Positions 33,840-40,852 of a stretch of 54,609 nt of DNA are shown here, piece after piece (within the stretch, counting starts at the first letter, position 1; each line of letters opens with the position of its first letter). A program made the translations under genes and the position numbers. The notes under the pieces were generated by a model. It was not told the origin of the DNA. It ran no database searches and saw only the letters and a program-made list of their open reading frames with translations. Source of the stretch: DATLYH01 sp035575035 (lineage in GTDB: Bacteria > Planctomycetota > Planctomycetia > Gemmatales > Gemmataceae); the NCBI GenBank assembly GCA_035575035.1, contig DATLYH010000328.1:1-54609 (forward strand). Direction: 5' to 3'.

Positions 33840-35564
33840 TCAAAACGCAGCGGCATGCCGGCCGGCCCGGGGATCACCCGCCGCGCGGATCAGGCCGGAC
33901 GACGCATCGATGGTCAGCATACTGGGGACCCAGATGGGCGGCCGGACTACCGTGACTCGATGGCCGCGCGCCTTTAGCTCTGCCAGCGTCTCCTCACCGA
34001 CGTCAGCGTAGATGCGCACCAGGCCCAGTTCCGGCGGCGCCTGCCGAAACGAGCTGATGAAGTGTCGGGTCTCGAAACGCGGCGCGGTCACGGCGTCGGC
34101 CGGGGCCAGACCGAAATCGATGGCATTCAGGAGCAGCTGCAAGGTCACCTGATCCTGACCGTCGCCGCCGGCAACACTCACCGCCATCCGCGGCTTGCCC
34201 TCCTTCAGGACGATCGTGGGCGTTAAAGTGATCCGGGGGCGTTTGCCCGGTTCGAGGCAGTTGGGGCTTCCCTCCAGGAGGTTAAAACTTTGTAGTCGGC
34301 TGCCGAGCCAGACCCCGGTCGCGCCGGCCAGAACGCCGCTCCAGCCGCTCGGCGTGGCAGCCACCACATTGCCTTGGGCGTCGGCCGTCAGGCAGGTTGT
34401 TGTGTCATTGGCGGCCCCTCCCGGCCCACGCGGGGATTCGGCCCGTTCCAGCAGCGCCTTGCCGCCCCGCGGGTCGCCCGGCCGAAGCACCAGTGAGGCC
34501 TGCCGCCGGTCGATCAGCGGCCGGCGCAGGTCGGCATACTCCGGCGAGAGCAATTCGCGCAGGGGGATGTCCGCGAACAGCGGGTCGCCGTAGTGCATGT
34601 CGCGGTCAGCCAGCGCCAGCTTCAGCGCCTCCACCGTCACATGGATCGTGTCCGGTTTGTTGTGCCCCATCCCTTTCAGGTCAAATCCTTCCAGCAACCG
34701 CAGGGCCTGAAGGAGACAAGGGCCCTGCGTCCACGGGCCGCACTTGTAGACAGTGTGGCCCCGGTAAGTGACCGCCACCGGCTCCTCGATGCGCGTGACA
34801 TGGGTGGCCAGGTCGCTGTAGCGCAGCAGTCCGCCGTTGGCCCGGGACCAGGCGTCCAGTTCGCGGGCAATCGGTCCCCGATAGAAGTAGTCCGCGACCA
34901 GGCGCAGGCCGCGCTGCCGATCGCTGCCCGATTCCTTCTCCGCCTCGATCAGCCGGCGCAAGGTCCGGGCCAGGTCGGCATGCCAGGGATATTCCTTGCG
35001 CTCAAGGATGGCCAGGGTGGGTGCCGCCGCCTCCGCGAAGGTCCGGGTACCGTAGCGGTCCAGCAAGGTCAGGCAGGCGTCCAAGGTGGCGGGGACTGTG
35101 GCGGCCTCGATACCCCTGCCGGGGATGCCGCCTTTTTGGCGGAAGTAGTCGGCGGTCGCCAATCGCGGCGCCGTCCCCTGCCCGGCCAGAACCTCCACCA
35201 CACCGCGACGGGCATCGTAGACCAGGATGGGGACCTCGCCGCCGAAGCAGAACTGGTGGGCGTCGGTCACGGTCAGGGCCAGCAGGGTGGTGGCGGCGGC
35301 ATCGGCAGCGTTGCCACCCGAGCGAAGAGCGGCCAGGCCGGCTTCGACTGCTTCCTGCCCACCTGCCACGACGGCGCCGCGATTGCCGGAAGCCTGCCAG
35401 CGCGGCTCACCAGTGCCGGCCGGCTTCGTGGGCCGGGGGCGGTCCGGCGGCCGGGGCTGGCCGGGCGCGTCGCCCGCACTGAGAGTCAAGAGAAGGGCCA
35501 AGGAAAGGGCTGGTCGAAGCAGACCGGCTTTCCCCAACGATGCACCGGGGAGTAGTTTCTTCAT
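33840..35564 (-). CDS. gamma-glutamyltransferase (GGT) family protein, secreted
   Basis: A 574-residue Ntn-hydrolase of the gamma-glutamyltranspeptidase family. A signal peptide is evident (LLRPALSLALLLTLSAGDAPG). The large-subunit region has GGNAADAAATTLLALTVTDA, QFCFGGEVPILVYDA and YRGHTVYKCGPWTQGPCLLQ. The autoprocessing/catalytic Thr is expected at NDTTTCLTADAQGNVV (about residue 390), and the small subunit carries TLTPTIVLKEGKPRMAVSV followed by GGDGQDQVTLQLLL. Family members cleave gamma-glutamyl bonds in glutathione and related peptides in the periplasm. The usual TTHxSVVD is replaced by TTTCLTAD, so substrate preference may differ. It is the last gene of a four-gene leftward run. Confidence 0.88.
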   Translation of the reverse strand: MKKLLPGASLGKAGLLRPALSLALLLTLSAGDAPGQPRPPDRPRPTKPAGTGEPRWQASGNRGAVVAGGQEAVEAGLAALRSGGNAADAAATTLLALTVTDAHQFCFGGEVPILVYDARRGVVEVLAGQGTAPRLATADYFRQKGGIPGRGIEAATVPATLDACLTLLDRYGTRTFAEAAAPTLAILERKEYPWHADLARTLRRLIEAEKESGSDRQRGLRLVADYFYRGPIARELDAWSRANGGLLRYSDLATHVTRIEEPVAVTYRGHTVYKCGPWTQGPCLLQALRLLEGFDLKGMGHNKPDTIHVTVEALKLALADRDMHYGDPLFADIPLRELLSPEYADLRRPLIDRRQASLVLRPGDPRGGKALLERAESPRGPGGAANDTTTCLTADAQGNVVAATPSGWSGVLAGATGVWLGSRLQSFNLLEGSPNCLEPGKRPRITLTPTIVLKEGKPRMAVSVAGGDGQDQVTLQLLLNAIDFGLAPADAVTAPRFETRHFISSFRQAPPELGLVRIYADVGEETLAELKARGHRVTVVRPPIWVPSMLTIDASSGLIRAAGDPRAGRHAAAF

Positions 35565-35583
35565 GTCAGCCAGGCCCCCCTTT

Positions 35584-36042
35584 TCAAGCGGGTTTCCGAG
35601 CGGCGCCGGATAGGCGCGCCTTTTTGAGCTTCAGGATCACCTGATTGTCCTTCCGTTCCACGTTAATTTCCAGCCCGGACGTCTCAAAGCGCCCCAGGCG
35701 CGGGTCAAGGATCGGCGGGGGCTCTCTCCTTCCCGCGAGGTCTCCTTCACGCGGCCGGGGCACTTCGATGAGCACCCGATGCCGCCCCTCGAGGGCCCCG
35801 TCGCCGGGCCGAGAGGTCGTCAGGCGAAAGGTTCCGTCATCCAGGATTTCGCCCTGGGCGCTCACCGGGGCCTCCACCGACTCCAAGACCACCAGGCCGC
35901 CGGCCAATTCTCGGGCGGGGCTGCCGTCTTCCCAGACGAGCTGACCGGAAACCGGGTACGTCTTTGGCCCGCCGCGGGTTCGCGCGACGACTGCCTTGGG
36001 CTTGGCCGCTGGCGGCCCTTGCCCCGGGCTGCAAGCGGCCAA
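35584..36042 (-). CDS. small lipoprotein-like protein, possibly frameshifted at its start
   Basis: A 152-residue open frame beginning with TTG at 36042. It has no firm family. The core PVSGQLVWEDGSPA then GGLVVLESVEA resembles the transthyretin/carboxypeptidase-regulatory beta-sandwich found in many planctomycete lipoproteins. The first residues LAACSPG look like a lipobox, but this frame has no start codon further upstream before a stop. A GTG at 36080 that overlaps the stop of the upstream gene opens a different frame encoding MRAPRRPGLPLGIWPLAA, a plausible lipoprotein signal. Joining the two frames by one base would restore a normal lipoprotein, so the gene may be frameshifted, mis-sequenced, or may use the TTG start. 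The gap to the GGT gene is 19 nt. Confidence 0.55.
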   Translation of the reverse strand: MAACSPGQGPPAAKPKAVVARTRGGPKTYPVSGQLVWEDGSPARELAGGLVVLESVEAPVSAQGEILDDGTFRLTTSRPGDGALEGRHRVLIEVPRPREGDLAGRREPPPILDPRLGRFETSGLEINVERKDNQVILKLKKARLSGAARKPA

Positions 36043-36076
36043 ATCCCAAGCGGCAGGCCCGGCCGCCGTGGTGCCC

Positions 36077-37534
36077 TCACTTCAGACGATCGAACAATTC
36101 CATCAAGGTATCAACGATCTTGACGGAAGCCTCGATCTCGACCCGGCTGGTGCCCAGCCAGGTTTCGTAACCTCCTAGCTGGTGCTGTGCGGGGGTCGGC
36201 AGATAGCCGTTGGCCCCGTTGGCTAACTCGATGGTAAAGGTCGGCTTCAGCGGGCTCTTTTGCTTGATCTCCAGGCCGGTCTCAGCGAAGACCTCGAACG
36301 GGATTGCCGCGATGCCCACGTCACCCACGCGGAACGCTTGCAAGATAATCGGGACCCGAGGCGGTGCCTTGTCCAGTTGCAGGACGCGCTGGGCATAGTG
36401 CCGCTCCCGGATATGCCGCTGCGGGGTCCCTTCGGGCCGAGCCAGGACCTCCCGGGCCCAGGCCACCTGCTCGGGGGTCGGTTTCCGCGCTGCCAGCACG
36501 ATTTCCTTGAATTGTGCGTCCAGCCGCACGGCGTCATGAAACGGGATGGTCCGGTACACCTTGAAGACCTCGGCGGCCACGATGTCGGCGACCTGGCGCA
36601 TCTTGGCGTAAGGAGGGAGTTTTTCCCGGTTACCGCGCACATTGATGTTGTTGACGTCGCCGCTGGTGCCGTTGGAGAGGATGCCCACGAAGGGCGGATC
36701 CTGTCGCTCGGCACCGAGGAGCTGGGCAATGCGGTCGGCGAACATCCCGAAGTAGTCGGCGGAGATCTCATTGGGCCGGGTGCCGCCGACATAGTGCAGC
36801 GAGTAGTTGGCCAACAGCGCGATGGGCCGGCCGTCGCGGGCCTGCACCGACAGGAAGGAGACGTCCGGGTCGGTGGGGCCGGCCGGCTCCAGCAGGTTGG
36901 GGTTGCCGACGCCGGGGTTCATCAGCACCTGGTCGGTGCCGCCGAACGGGTTGGGCAGTGGGGTGCCGGGCTTCATCTTCCAGCGGCGGTTGAAGACCTG
37001 GCCCGGCTCCTTGCCCACGCCCCAACCGATGCGGGCGGGTTCCAGGTTGTTAACGGCCCGGCGAACGGCGTCGGCGATCCGTCGGGCCAGGAAGTCGGGG
37101 TAACCCTCGTCACCGTCATCGCGGCCGTGCCAGGAGGGGCCGGAGTGCGTGTGCGTGGCGGCCAGCAGTTGGTTCTCCATCGGGATGCCGGTCTCCTGGT
37201 GAACGAGCCGGCGGGCCTGATCATAGACCTGGCGATCGATCCCCACATTGTCGCAGATGACAAAGGCCAACCGGGTCCGGCCATTGTCGAGCACCAGACA
37301 GCGGGCATGAAGCTCATCATGGATGTGGGTGGCCCGTGGCTGGTTCCAGCCACCGACGATGATGCGGCCCAGTCGCGGCGTGATGTTGCTGGTCGCGGCA
37401 CCGGCTCGAAGTGGGCCGGCCGCAGGCGCGTCATCGGCCGACAGTCGGGTGCCGGACAGGCTGGCGGTGCACAGGAGGATCCAGAGGGCGGCGCCCCAGA
37501 CGCGCCCGGGAAGGTTGGTCAATCCTGGTTGCAT
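36077..37534 (-). CDS. neutral/alkaline ceramidase-like secreted protein
   Basis: A 485-residue protein with a signal peptide (VWGAALWILLCTASLSG) and the N-terminal catalytic fold of neutral ceramidases: ATSNITPRLGRIIVGGW, then LLAATHTHSGPSW with metal-binding His residues, and LANYSLHYVGG. Neutral ceramidases hydrolyse the amide bond of ceramides. In planctomycetes such proteins are common and their substrates untested, so an amidohydrolase acting on another lipid or N-acyl compound is possible. It is shorter than canonical ceramidases (about 650-700 residues) and appears to lack their C-terminal domain. I chose ATG 37534 because GAGGGG precedes it. The frame is open to 37606, but that part has no signal-peptide character. 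Confidence 0.8.
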   Translation of the reverse strand: MQPGLTNLPGRVWGAALWILLCTASLSGTRLSADDAPAAGPLRAGAATSNITPRLGRIIVGGWNQPRATHIHDELHARCLVLDNGRTRLAFVICDNVGIDRQVYDQARRLVHQETGIPMENQLLAATHTHSGPSWHGRDDGDEGYPDFLARRIADAVRRAVNNLEPARIGWGVGKEPGQVFNRRWKMKPGTPLPNPFGGTDQVLMNPGVGNPNLLEPAGPTDPDVSFLSVQARDGRPIALLANYSLHYVGGTRPNEISADYFGMFADRIAQLLGAERQDPPFVGILSNGTSGDVNNINVRGNREKLPPYAKMRQVADIVAAEVFKVYRTIPFHDAVRLDAQFKEIVLAARKPTPEQVAWAREVLARPEGTPQRHIRERHYAQRVLQLDKAPPRVPIILQAFRVGDVGIAAIPFEVFAETGLEIKQKSPLKPTFTIELANGANGYLPTPAQHQLGGYETWLGTSRVEIEASVKIVDTLMELFDRLK

Positions 37535-37609
37535 GGTCCCCTCGGTGCGGTAACAGGAACAGGCGGGAGACAACCCACTTGTACAACAGCGCGCGGAACT
37601 CCGCAAGGT

Positions 37610-37665
37610 AGCCGCATTCGCCCGAATGCGGTAGCGTGCTTCCCACTTCCCCGAATGCGGCTACG
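37610..37665. repeat. CGAATGCGG inverted and direct repeats
   Basis: CCGCATTCG (37613-37621) and CGAATGCGG (37624-37632) form a 9-bp inverted repeat with a 2-nt loop. A further direct copy CGAATGCGGCTAC lies at 37653-37665. They fill the gap between the isomerase gene and the ceramidase-like gene. There is no T-run, so this is probably a dispersed repeat rather than a terminator. Confidence 0.5.
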
Positions 37666-37744
37666 GGGTTGCTCTGGAATACTAGAGCCTATCCGCCCGA
37701 CCGGGGCAACCGGAAACCCAGCCCGCCGCCCGATGGGGGAACCG

Positions 37745-38686
37745 TCAGGGCAGATTGATCTCGACCTTGGTTGTCTTGCGCAGCTCGGTCAGCAGCGACT
37801 GACGCAGCTCCTCGGCGCACATTGCCCGCACGTCTTCCTTGACCTTCTGGAAGTCTGATGGCTGGCCGGGGTGGCGCTCGGTGACCTTGATCAGGTGCAG
37901 GCCGAACTCTGTCTCCACCACATCGCTGACTTGGCCAACCGCCAGGGCAAAGGCAGCCTTGGCGATGGCTTCGTCCACCACGAACTTGCGCGGAAAGGTG
38001 CCGATGTCGCCGCCGTTTTGCGCACTGGGGCACTGCGAGTACTTGGCGGCAGCCGCGGCGAAATCGAGCTTGCCCGAGACAATCTCCTGACGCAGGGCGA
38101 GGAGCTTGTCTCGGGCTGCCTTGCGCTCTTCCTCGAGCGTACCGGGCGGCAGACGAAAGACGATATGGCTGGCCCGCACCTTGACCTGGTCGAAGAAGTC
38201 GCGGTTCTCGTCGTAGTAGCGCTTCAAGTCGGCGTCGGTGATCCGGGCACGCACGTAGGCCGCCCATTGCAACATCAGCGTCTGGGCGTTGCGCACCTCC
38301 GCCTCGGTCTGGCCGGACTCGCGATAGAAATCTTGCAACGTCTTGCCCTGGCGCTTCAGCGCCTCGGCCAGCTCGGCTAGCCGCTTATCGACCTCGGCCG
38401 GGTCGATGCGGGGACCCTTCTGCTTGAGAAACTTCTGGAGGAGGATATCGTCAATGATCATCGCCAGCGCTTCCATCTGCATCTGGCGGCGCGTGTTCTC
38501 CGGCAGCGCCACGGGCGTCGGTCCGCGTCCCTTCAACAGGGCATCGAGATCGGCTTGGGTAATCACTTCGCCATCGACCACGGCCACCGGTTTCGAGGCC
38601 GGCGCCTGCCCCCTTGTCCCGTTCGCCAGGGCCGCCAACACCGCCACCCCGGCCAGGATTCTCAGCGCCCCCATGCGCAGTCTCAT
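37745..38686 (-). CDS. periplasmic peptidyl-prolyl isomerase (parvulin, PpiC/SurA type)
   Basis: A 313-residue protein. A signal peptide is visible (LRILAGVAVLAALANGTRG). Next comes a SurA/PpiC N-terminal region with AVVDGEVITQADLDALLKG and a helical chaperone part. The parvulin domain (about 170-285) has VRASHIVFRLPPGT, KYSQCPSAQNGGDIGTFPRK and FGLHLIKVTERHPG. It would catalyse proline isomerisation and assist folding of exported proteins. I use ATG 38686, because AGGAGG sits five bases before it. An in-frame GTG six bases earlier overlaps this ribosome-binding site. It is the first gene of the leftward run that includes three further exported proteins. Confidence 0.9.
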   Translation of the reverse strand: MRLRMGALRILAGVAVLAALANGTRGQAPASKPVAVVDGEVITQADLDALLKGRGPTPVALPENTRRQMQMEALAMIIDDILLQKFLKQKGPRIDPAEVDKRLAELAEALKRQGKTLQDFYRESGQTEAEVRNAQTLMLQWAAYVRARITDADLKRYYDENRDFFDQVKVRASHIVFRLPPGTLEEERKAARDKLLALRQEIVSGKLDFAAAAAKYSQCPSAQNGGDIGTFPRKFVVDEAIAKAAFALAVGQVSDVVETEFGLHLIKVTERHPGQPSDFQKVKEDVRAMCAEELRQSLLTELRKTTKVEINLP

Positions 38687-38846
38687 CCGCACCTCCTGTC
38701 TTGCCGAGTTTCGCAGGTAGGGAATGGTTCCGAGGCGGGATTTATAGCGGCAGGCTTGTGTGGATGCAAGGCGGGCACACTCGGTCGCCGCAGGCTATTC
38801 AGGTGTCGTTTCGCGAATGCGCAGCAAGCCCCGGGAATCGAAGCCT

Positions 38847-38880
38847 GAAGCGTCAGCGAAGGTGTCTTCGCTCGCGCTTC
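38847..38880. repeat. hairpin repeat GAAGCGtcAGCGAAG / CTTCGCTcgCGCTTC
   Basis: The 15-nt arms pair except for a 2-nt internal mismatch around a GTGT loop. It resembles dispersed GC-rich repeats of planctomycete genomes (from general knowledge, not searched). Confidence 0.45.
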
Positions 38881-38936
38881 CGTTTCACTTTTCTGGAACC
38901 CCACGTGCCAAACTGCAACGGGCCGTCCACGCGTCC

Positions 38937-38964
38937 TTGACGGGTCGGCTCCGCTCCCTATATG
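38937..38964 (+). promoter_or_regulatory. candidate sigma70-like promoter of the nuo operon
   Basis: TTGACG (38937-38942, 5 of 6) and TATATG (38959-38964, 4 of 6) are separated by 16 nt. Transcription from here would produce a leader of about 100 nt that contains the terminator-like hairpin and the Rex-like palindrome. Confidence 0.35.
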
Positions 38965-38994
38965 TAAAAGCAGGTGCGTTGAACGACTCACCTA

Positions 38995-39022
38995 CCTCGA
39001 CGTGTGTCGAGGATTCTTTTTT
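38995..39022 (+). terminator. intrinsic-terminator-like hairpin in the nuo leader
   Basis: CCTCGAC (38995-39001) and GTCGAGG (39006-39012) make a perfect 7-bp stem with a GTGT loop, followed at once by ATTCTTTTTT. The T-run is on the plus strand only. As no plus-strand gene lies upstream of it, attenuation of nuo transcription is the simplest reading. A short untranslated RNA ending here is the alternative. Confidence 0.55.
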
Positions 39023-39030
39023 GGTCCACA

Positions 39031-39048
39031 TTGTGAAAACTATCACAA
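39031..39048. promoter_or_regulatory. Rex-like (or CRP/FNR-type) operator palindrome upstream of nuoA
   Basis: TTGTGAAAACTATCACAA lies 23 nt before the nuoA ATG. It matches the Rex consensus TTGTGAAnnnnTTCACAA at 13 of 14 specified positions. It also fits the CRP core TGTGA-n6-TCACA exactly. Rex is the NADH/NAD-sensing repressor known to control NADH dehydrogenase genes in other bacteria. Position close to the start codon favours a repressor over an activator. No rex gene is in the window. Confidence 0.55.
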
Positions 39049-39071
39049 AGTCAGGATCGGGGTGATGCCGG

Positions 39072-39482
39072 ATGGATTTCGAGCTCTCGACCTACTACCC
39101 GATCTTTCTCTATCTGGCGTTCATCCTGGCCTTCGCGGCCGTCAGTCTGGCGCTAGCGCATCTGATCGGTCCGCGGAAGCGGACCCCGGTCAAGCTGATG
39201 CCTTATGAGTCGGGGATGGACCCGATCGGCGGTGCCCGGCAGCGCTTCGACGTCAAGTTCTACCTGATCGCCATCTTGTTTTTGATCTTTGACGTCGAAT
39301 TGCTCTTCCTTTACCCGTGGGCGGTCGCTGCCTACCGGCGTTACGATGTCGAGGGAGCGACCGTCCCGCTGCTGCCGGCCGCGTTCGCCGGGCCGGTGTT
39401 CGGGGTTGTGATGGTTTTCCTGGCCACCCTGGCGGTCGCTTACGGGTACGCCTGGCGGAAAGGGGTGTTCCGCTGGCGCTAA
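39072..39482 (+). CDS. nuoA: NADH-quinone oxidoreductase subunit A
   Basis: A 136-residue membrane subunit of complex I with three helices (about 8-30, 66-85 and 105-127). The conserved loop between helices 1 and 2 shows KLMPYESGMDPIGGARQRFD, followed by VKFYLIAILFLIFDVELLFL with the conserved Asp/Glu. NuoA helps form the quinone-chamber junction between peripheral and membrane arms. It opens a complete nuo operon whose leader carries terminator- and Rex-like elements. The length is close to normal for the family. Confidence 0.95.
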   Translation: MDFELSTYYPIFLYLAFILAFAAVSLALAHLIGPRKRTPVKLMPYESGMDPIGGARQRFDVKFYLIAILFLIFDVELLFLYPWAVAAYRRYDVEGATVPLLPAAFAGPVFGVVMVFLATLAVAYGYAWRKGVFRWR

Positions 39483-39483
39483 A

Positions 39484-39640
39484 TGACCAATGACGAATGA
39501 CCAATGACGAATGTCGAAACCCGAAGGACGAAAAACGTCCGGATGCTTGCCCTGAAGGAAAGAGATAGAGCGCTACCCTAATTCGTCATTCGGATTTCGT
39601 TATTCTTTCGTCATTCGTCATTAGACATTCGTCATTCTCC
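39484..39640. repeat. GACGAATGACCAAT-type repeats forming a long imperfect inverted repeat
   Basis: The left part of the nuoA-nuoB gap repeats TGACCAATGACGAA (39484-39512). The right part repeats the complement TTCGTCATTCGTCATT (39580-39640). The two can pair over about 25-30 nt. A small hairpin GGACG-AAAAA-CGTCC lies in between. AT-rich repeats of this sort recur in planctomycete intergenic DNA, from general knowledge. Confidence 0.55.
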
Positions 39641-39655
39641 GGAGGGGGTCTTCCG

Positions 39656-40246
39656 ATGGCGGTAGGACTGCCGGATGTCATCGTCACCAAGCTCGACGCG
39701 ATTGCCAACTGGGTGCGGAAGAACAGCCTCTGGCCGATGCCGTTTGCCACCGCCTGCTGTGGCATCGAGTTGATGGCCACCGGCGCCTCGCGGCACGACA
39801 TTGCCCGCTTCGGGGCCGAGGCGATGCGCTTCAGTCCCCGGCAGTGCGACCTGATGATCGTGGCTGGCCGGATCGTGATGAAGATGCTGCCCGTGCTACA
39901 GCGCATCTGGCTGCAAATGCCTGAGCCGAAGTGGTGCATCTCGATGGGGGCCTGCGCCTCGTCGGGCGGCGTCTTCGACACCTATGCCGTCGTTCAAGGA
40001 ATTGACCGCTTCATCCCGGTAGATGTCTACGTGCCGGGTTGCCCGCCGCGGCCGGAGCAGCTGCTGCAATCGGTCCTCGACTTGCAGGACAAGATCCGCC
40101 GCACCGGCACGCTGCAAGGGACGGAGTTCGCCCGCCGCGCCCTCCCCGAGGCGCCGAAGCCACTGGCGCTGGAGATCAACGCCGCCGACGCCGTGGTGGC
40201 CCCCGGTGACTTCCTGTCGTCCACCCGGCTGCGCGACGAGCCGTGA
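39656..40246 (+). CDS. nuoB: NADH-quinone oxidoreductase subunit B
   Basis: A 196-residue peripheral subunit carrying the N2 [4Fe-4S] cluster, the last electron carrier before quinone. The ligand Cys residues are visible: the adjacent pair in ATACCGIELMATGASRHD, the third in SMGACASSGGVFDTY and the fourth in VYVPGCPPRPEQLL. GGAGGGGG lies upstream of the ATG. The C-terminal 35 residues are a polar extension typical of many bacterial NuoB. It is separated from nuoA by a 173-nt repeat-filled gap, the longest inside the operon. Confidence 0.96.
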   Translation: MAVGLPDVIVTKLDAIANWVRKNSLWPMPFATACCGIELMATGASRHDIARFGAEAMRFSPRQCDLMIVAGRIVMKMLPVLQRIWLQMPEPKWCISMGACASSGGVFDTYAVVQGIDRFIPVDVYVPGCPPRPEQLLQSVLDLQDKIRRTGTLQGTEFARRALPEAPKPLALEINAADAVVAPGDFLSSTRLRDEP

Positions 40247-40304
40247 GGGCCCCGATCCGGATGGCCGCCCCGCCCCCGTCGGCGGCCCTGGCAGGAGCGA
40301 GCGC

Positions 40305-40808
40305 ATGACCCACGACGAGATCCTGACGAAACTCCGCGAGCGCTTCGGCACCGACAGCTTCACGACCTCGGAGTTCCGCGACAACCGTCGGGTAATTGTG
40401 CCAGCGGAACGAGTGTACGCTTTCCTGGAATTCCTGAAGGCGGAGTGCGGCTTCGACCAACTCTCCGAACTGACAGCGGTCGATTACCTGTACTACCCCG
40501 ACGCCAAGGACCGTTACGGCGTGATCTACTGCCTGCTCAACACCACGACCGGCGTTCGGCTGATCGTCAAGACATATGTCAACGACCCGGACCCGGCGCT
40601 GCCGTCGGTCTTCCCGTTGTGGAAAGGAGCCGACTGGCTGGAGCGCGAGGTCTACGACATGTACGGGATTGTCTTCCAGGGCCACCCGGACCTGCGCCGC
40701 ATCCTGTTGCCGGAGGAGTTCACCTCCTTCCCGCTGCGCAAGGACTACCCGCTCCGCGGTCGGGGCGAGCGGCACAACTTCCCGGTGCTCACAAGGGCGG
40801 AGAGTTGA
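40305..40808 (+). CDS. nuoC: NADH-quinone oxidoreductase subunit C
   Basis: A 167-residue subunit of the connecting fragment of complex I (30-kDa family). Conserved segments are FLKAECGFDQLSELTAVDYL and, near the end, WLEREVYDMYGIVFQGHPDL followed by RRILLPEEFTSFPLRKDYPL, the family signature. I chose ATG 40305 with CAGGAG upstream. The frame extends to 40023, but that portion overlaps nuoB and is not coding. NuoC is a separate protein here, not fused to NuoD as in E. coli. Confidence 0.94.
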   Translation: MTHDEILTKLRERFGTDSFTTSEFRDNRRVIVPAERVYAFLEFLKAECGFDQLSELTAVDYLYYPDAKDRYGVIYCLLNTTTGVRLIVKTYVNDPDPALPSVFPLWKGADWLEREVYDMYGIVFQGHPDLRRILLPEEFTSFPLRKDYPLRGRGERHNFPVLTRAES

Positions 40809-40814
40809 CTAGCA

Positions 40815-40842
40815 AAGCCCACGGGTTGCAATCCGTGGGCTT
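40815..40842. repeat. strong hairpin between nuoC and nuoD
   Basis: AAGCCCACGG (40815-40824) and CCGTGGGCTT (40833-40842) form a perfect 10-bp stem with an 8-nt loop GTTGCAAT that is itself nearly palindromic. It fills most of the 44-nt cistron gap. It could set differential stability or translation of the two cistrons. Confidence 0.6.
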
Positions 40843-40852
40843 GGAGAGATCG

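Larger units (their letters stand above)
38687..39071. other. regulatory intergenic region upstream of the nuo operon
   Basis: No gene is supported; an open frame at 38760-39065 crosses a terminator-like hairpin and an operator-like palindrome. In order the region holds an imperfect 15-bp-arm hairpin (38847-38880), a sigma70-like promoter candidate (38937-38964), an intrinsic-terminator-like hairpin (38995-39022) and a Rex-like palindrome (39031-39048). Confidence 0.6.

Noticed and set aside
36260..37858. Plus-strand open frame (532 codons) over the ceramidase-like gene
   Set aside because: Mirror frame of a gene with a signal peptide and catalytic His motifs. It also runs through the repeat at 37610-37665.
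39031..39048. CRP/FNR activator site as the primary reading
   Set aside because: The sequence fits, but its centre lies about 32 nt before the start codon, too close for a class I or II activator site with a usable downstream promoter. Rex-type repression fits better.
38760..39065. Plus-strand open frame of 101 codons before nuoA
   Set aside because: It crosses a dispersed hairpin, a promoter candidate, a terminator-like hairpin and the Rex-like palindrome, and the translation has no family character.
39484..39640. Possible CRISPR-like array
   Set aside because: Repeat units are short, degenerate and partly inverted, with no regular unique spacers and no cas genes nearby.
40815..40842. tRNA or riboswitch in the nuoC-nuoD gap
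   Set aside because: The gap is only 44 nt and holds one simple stem-loop without tRNA arms or a conserved aptamer.
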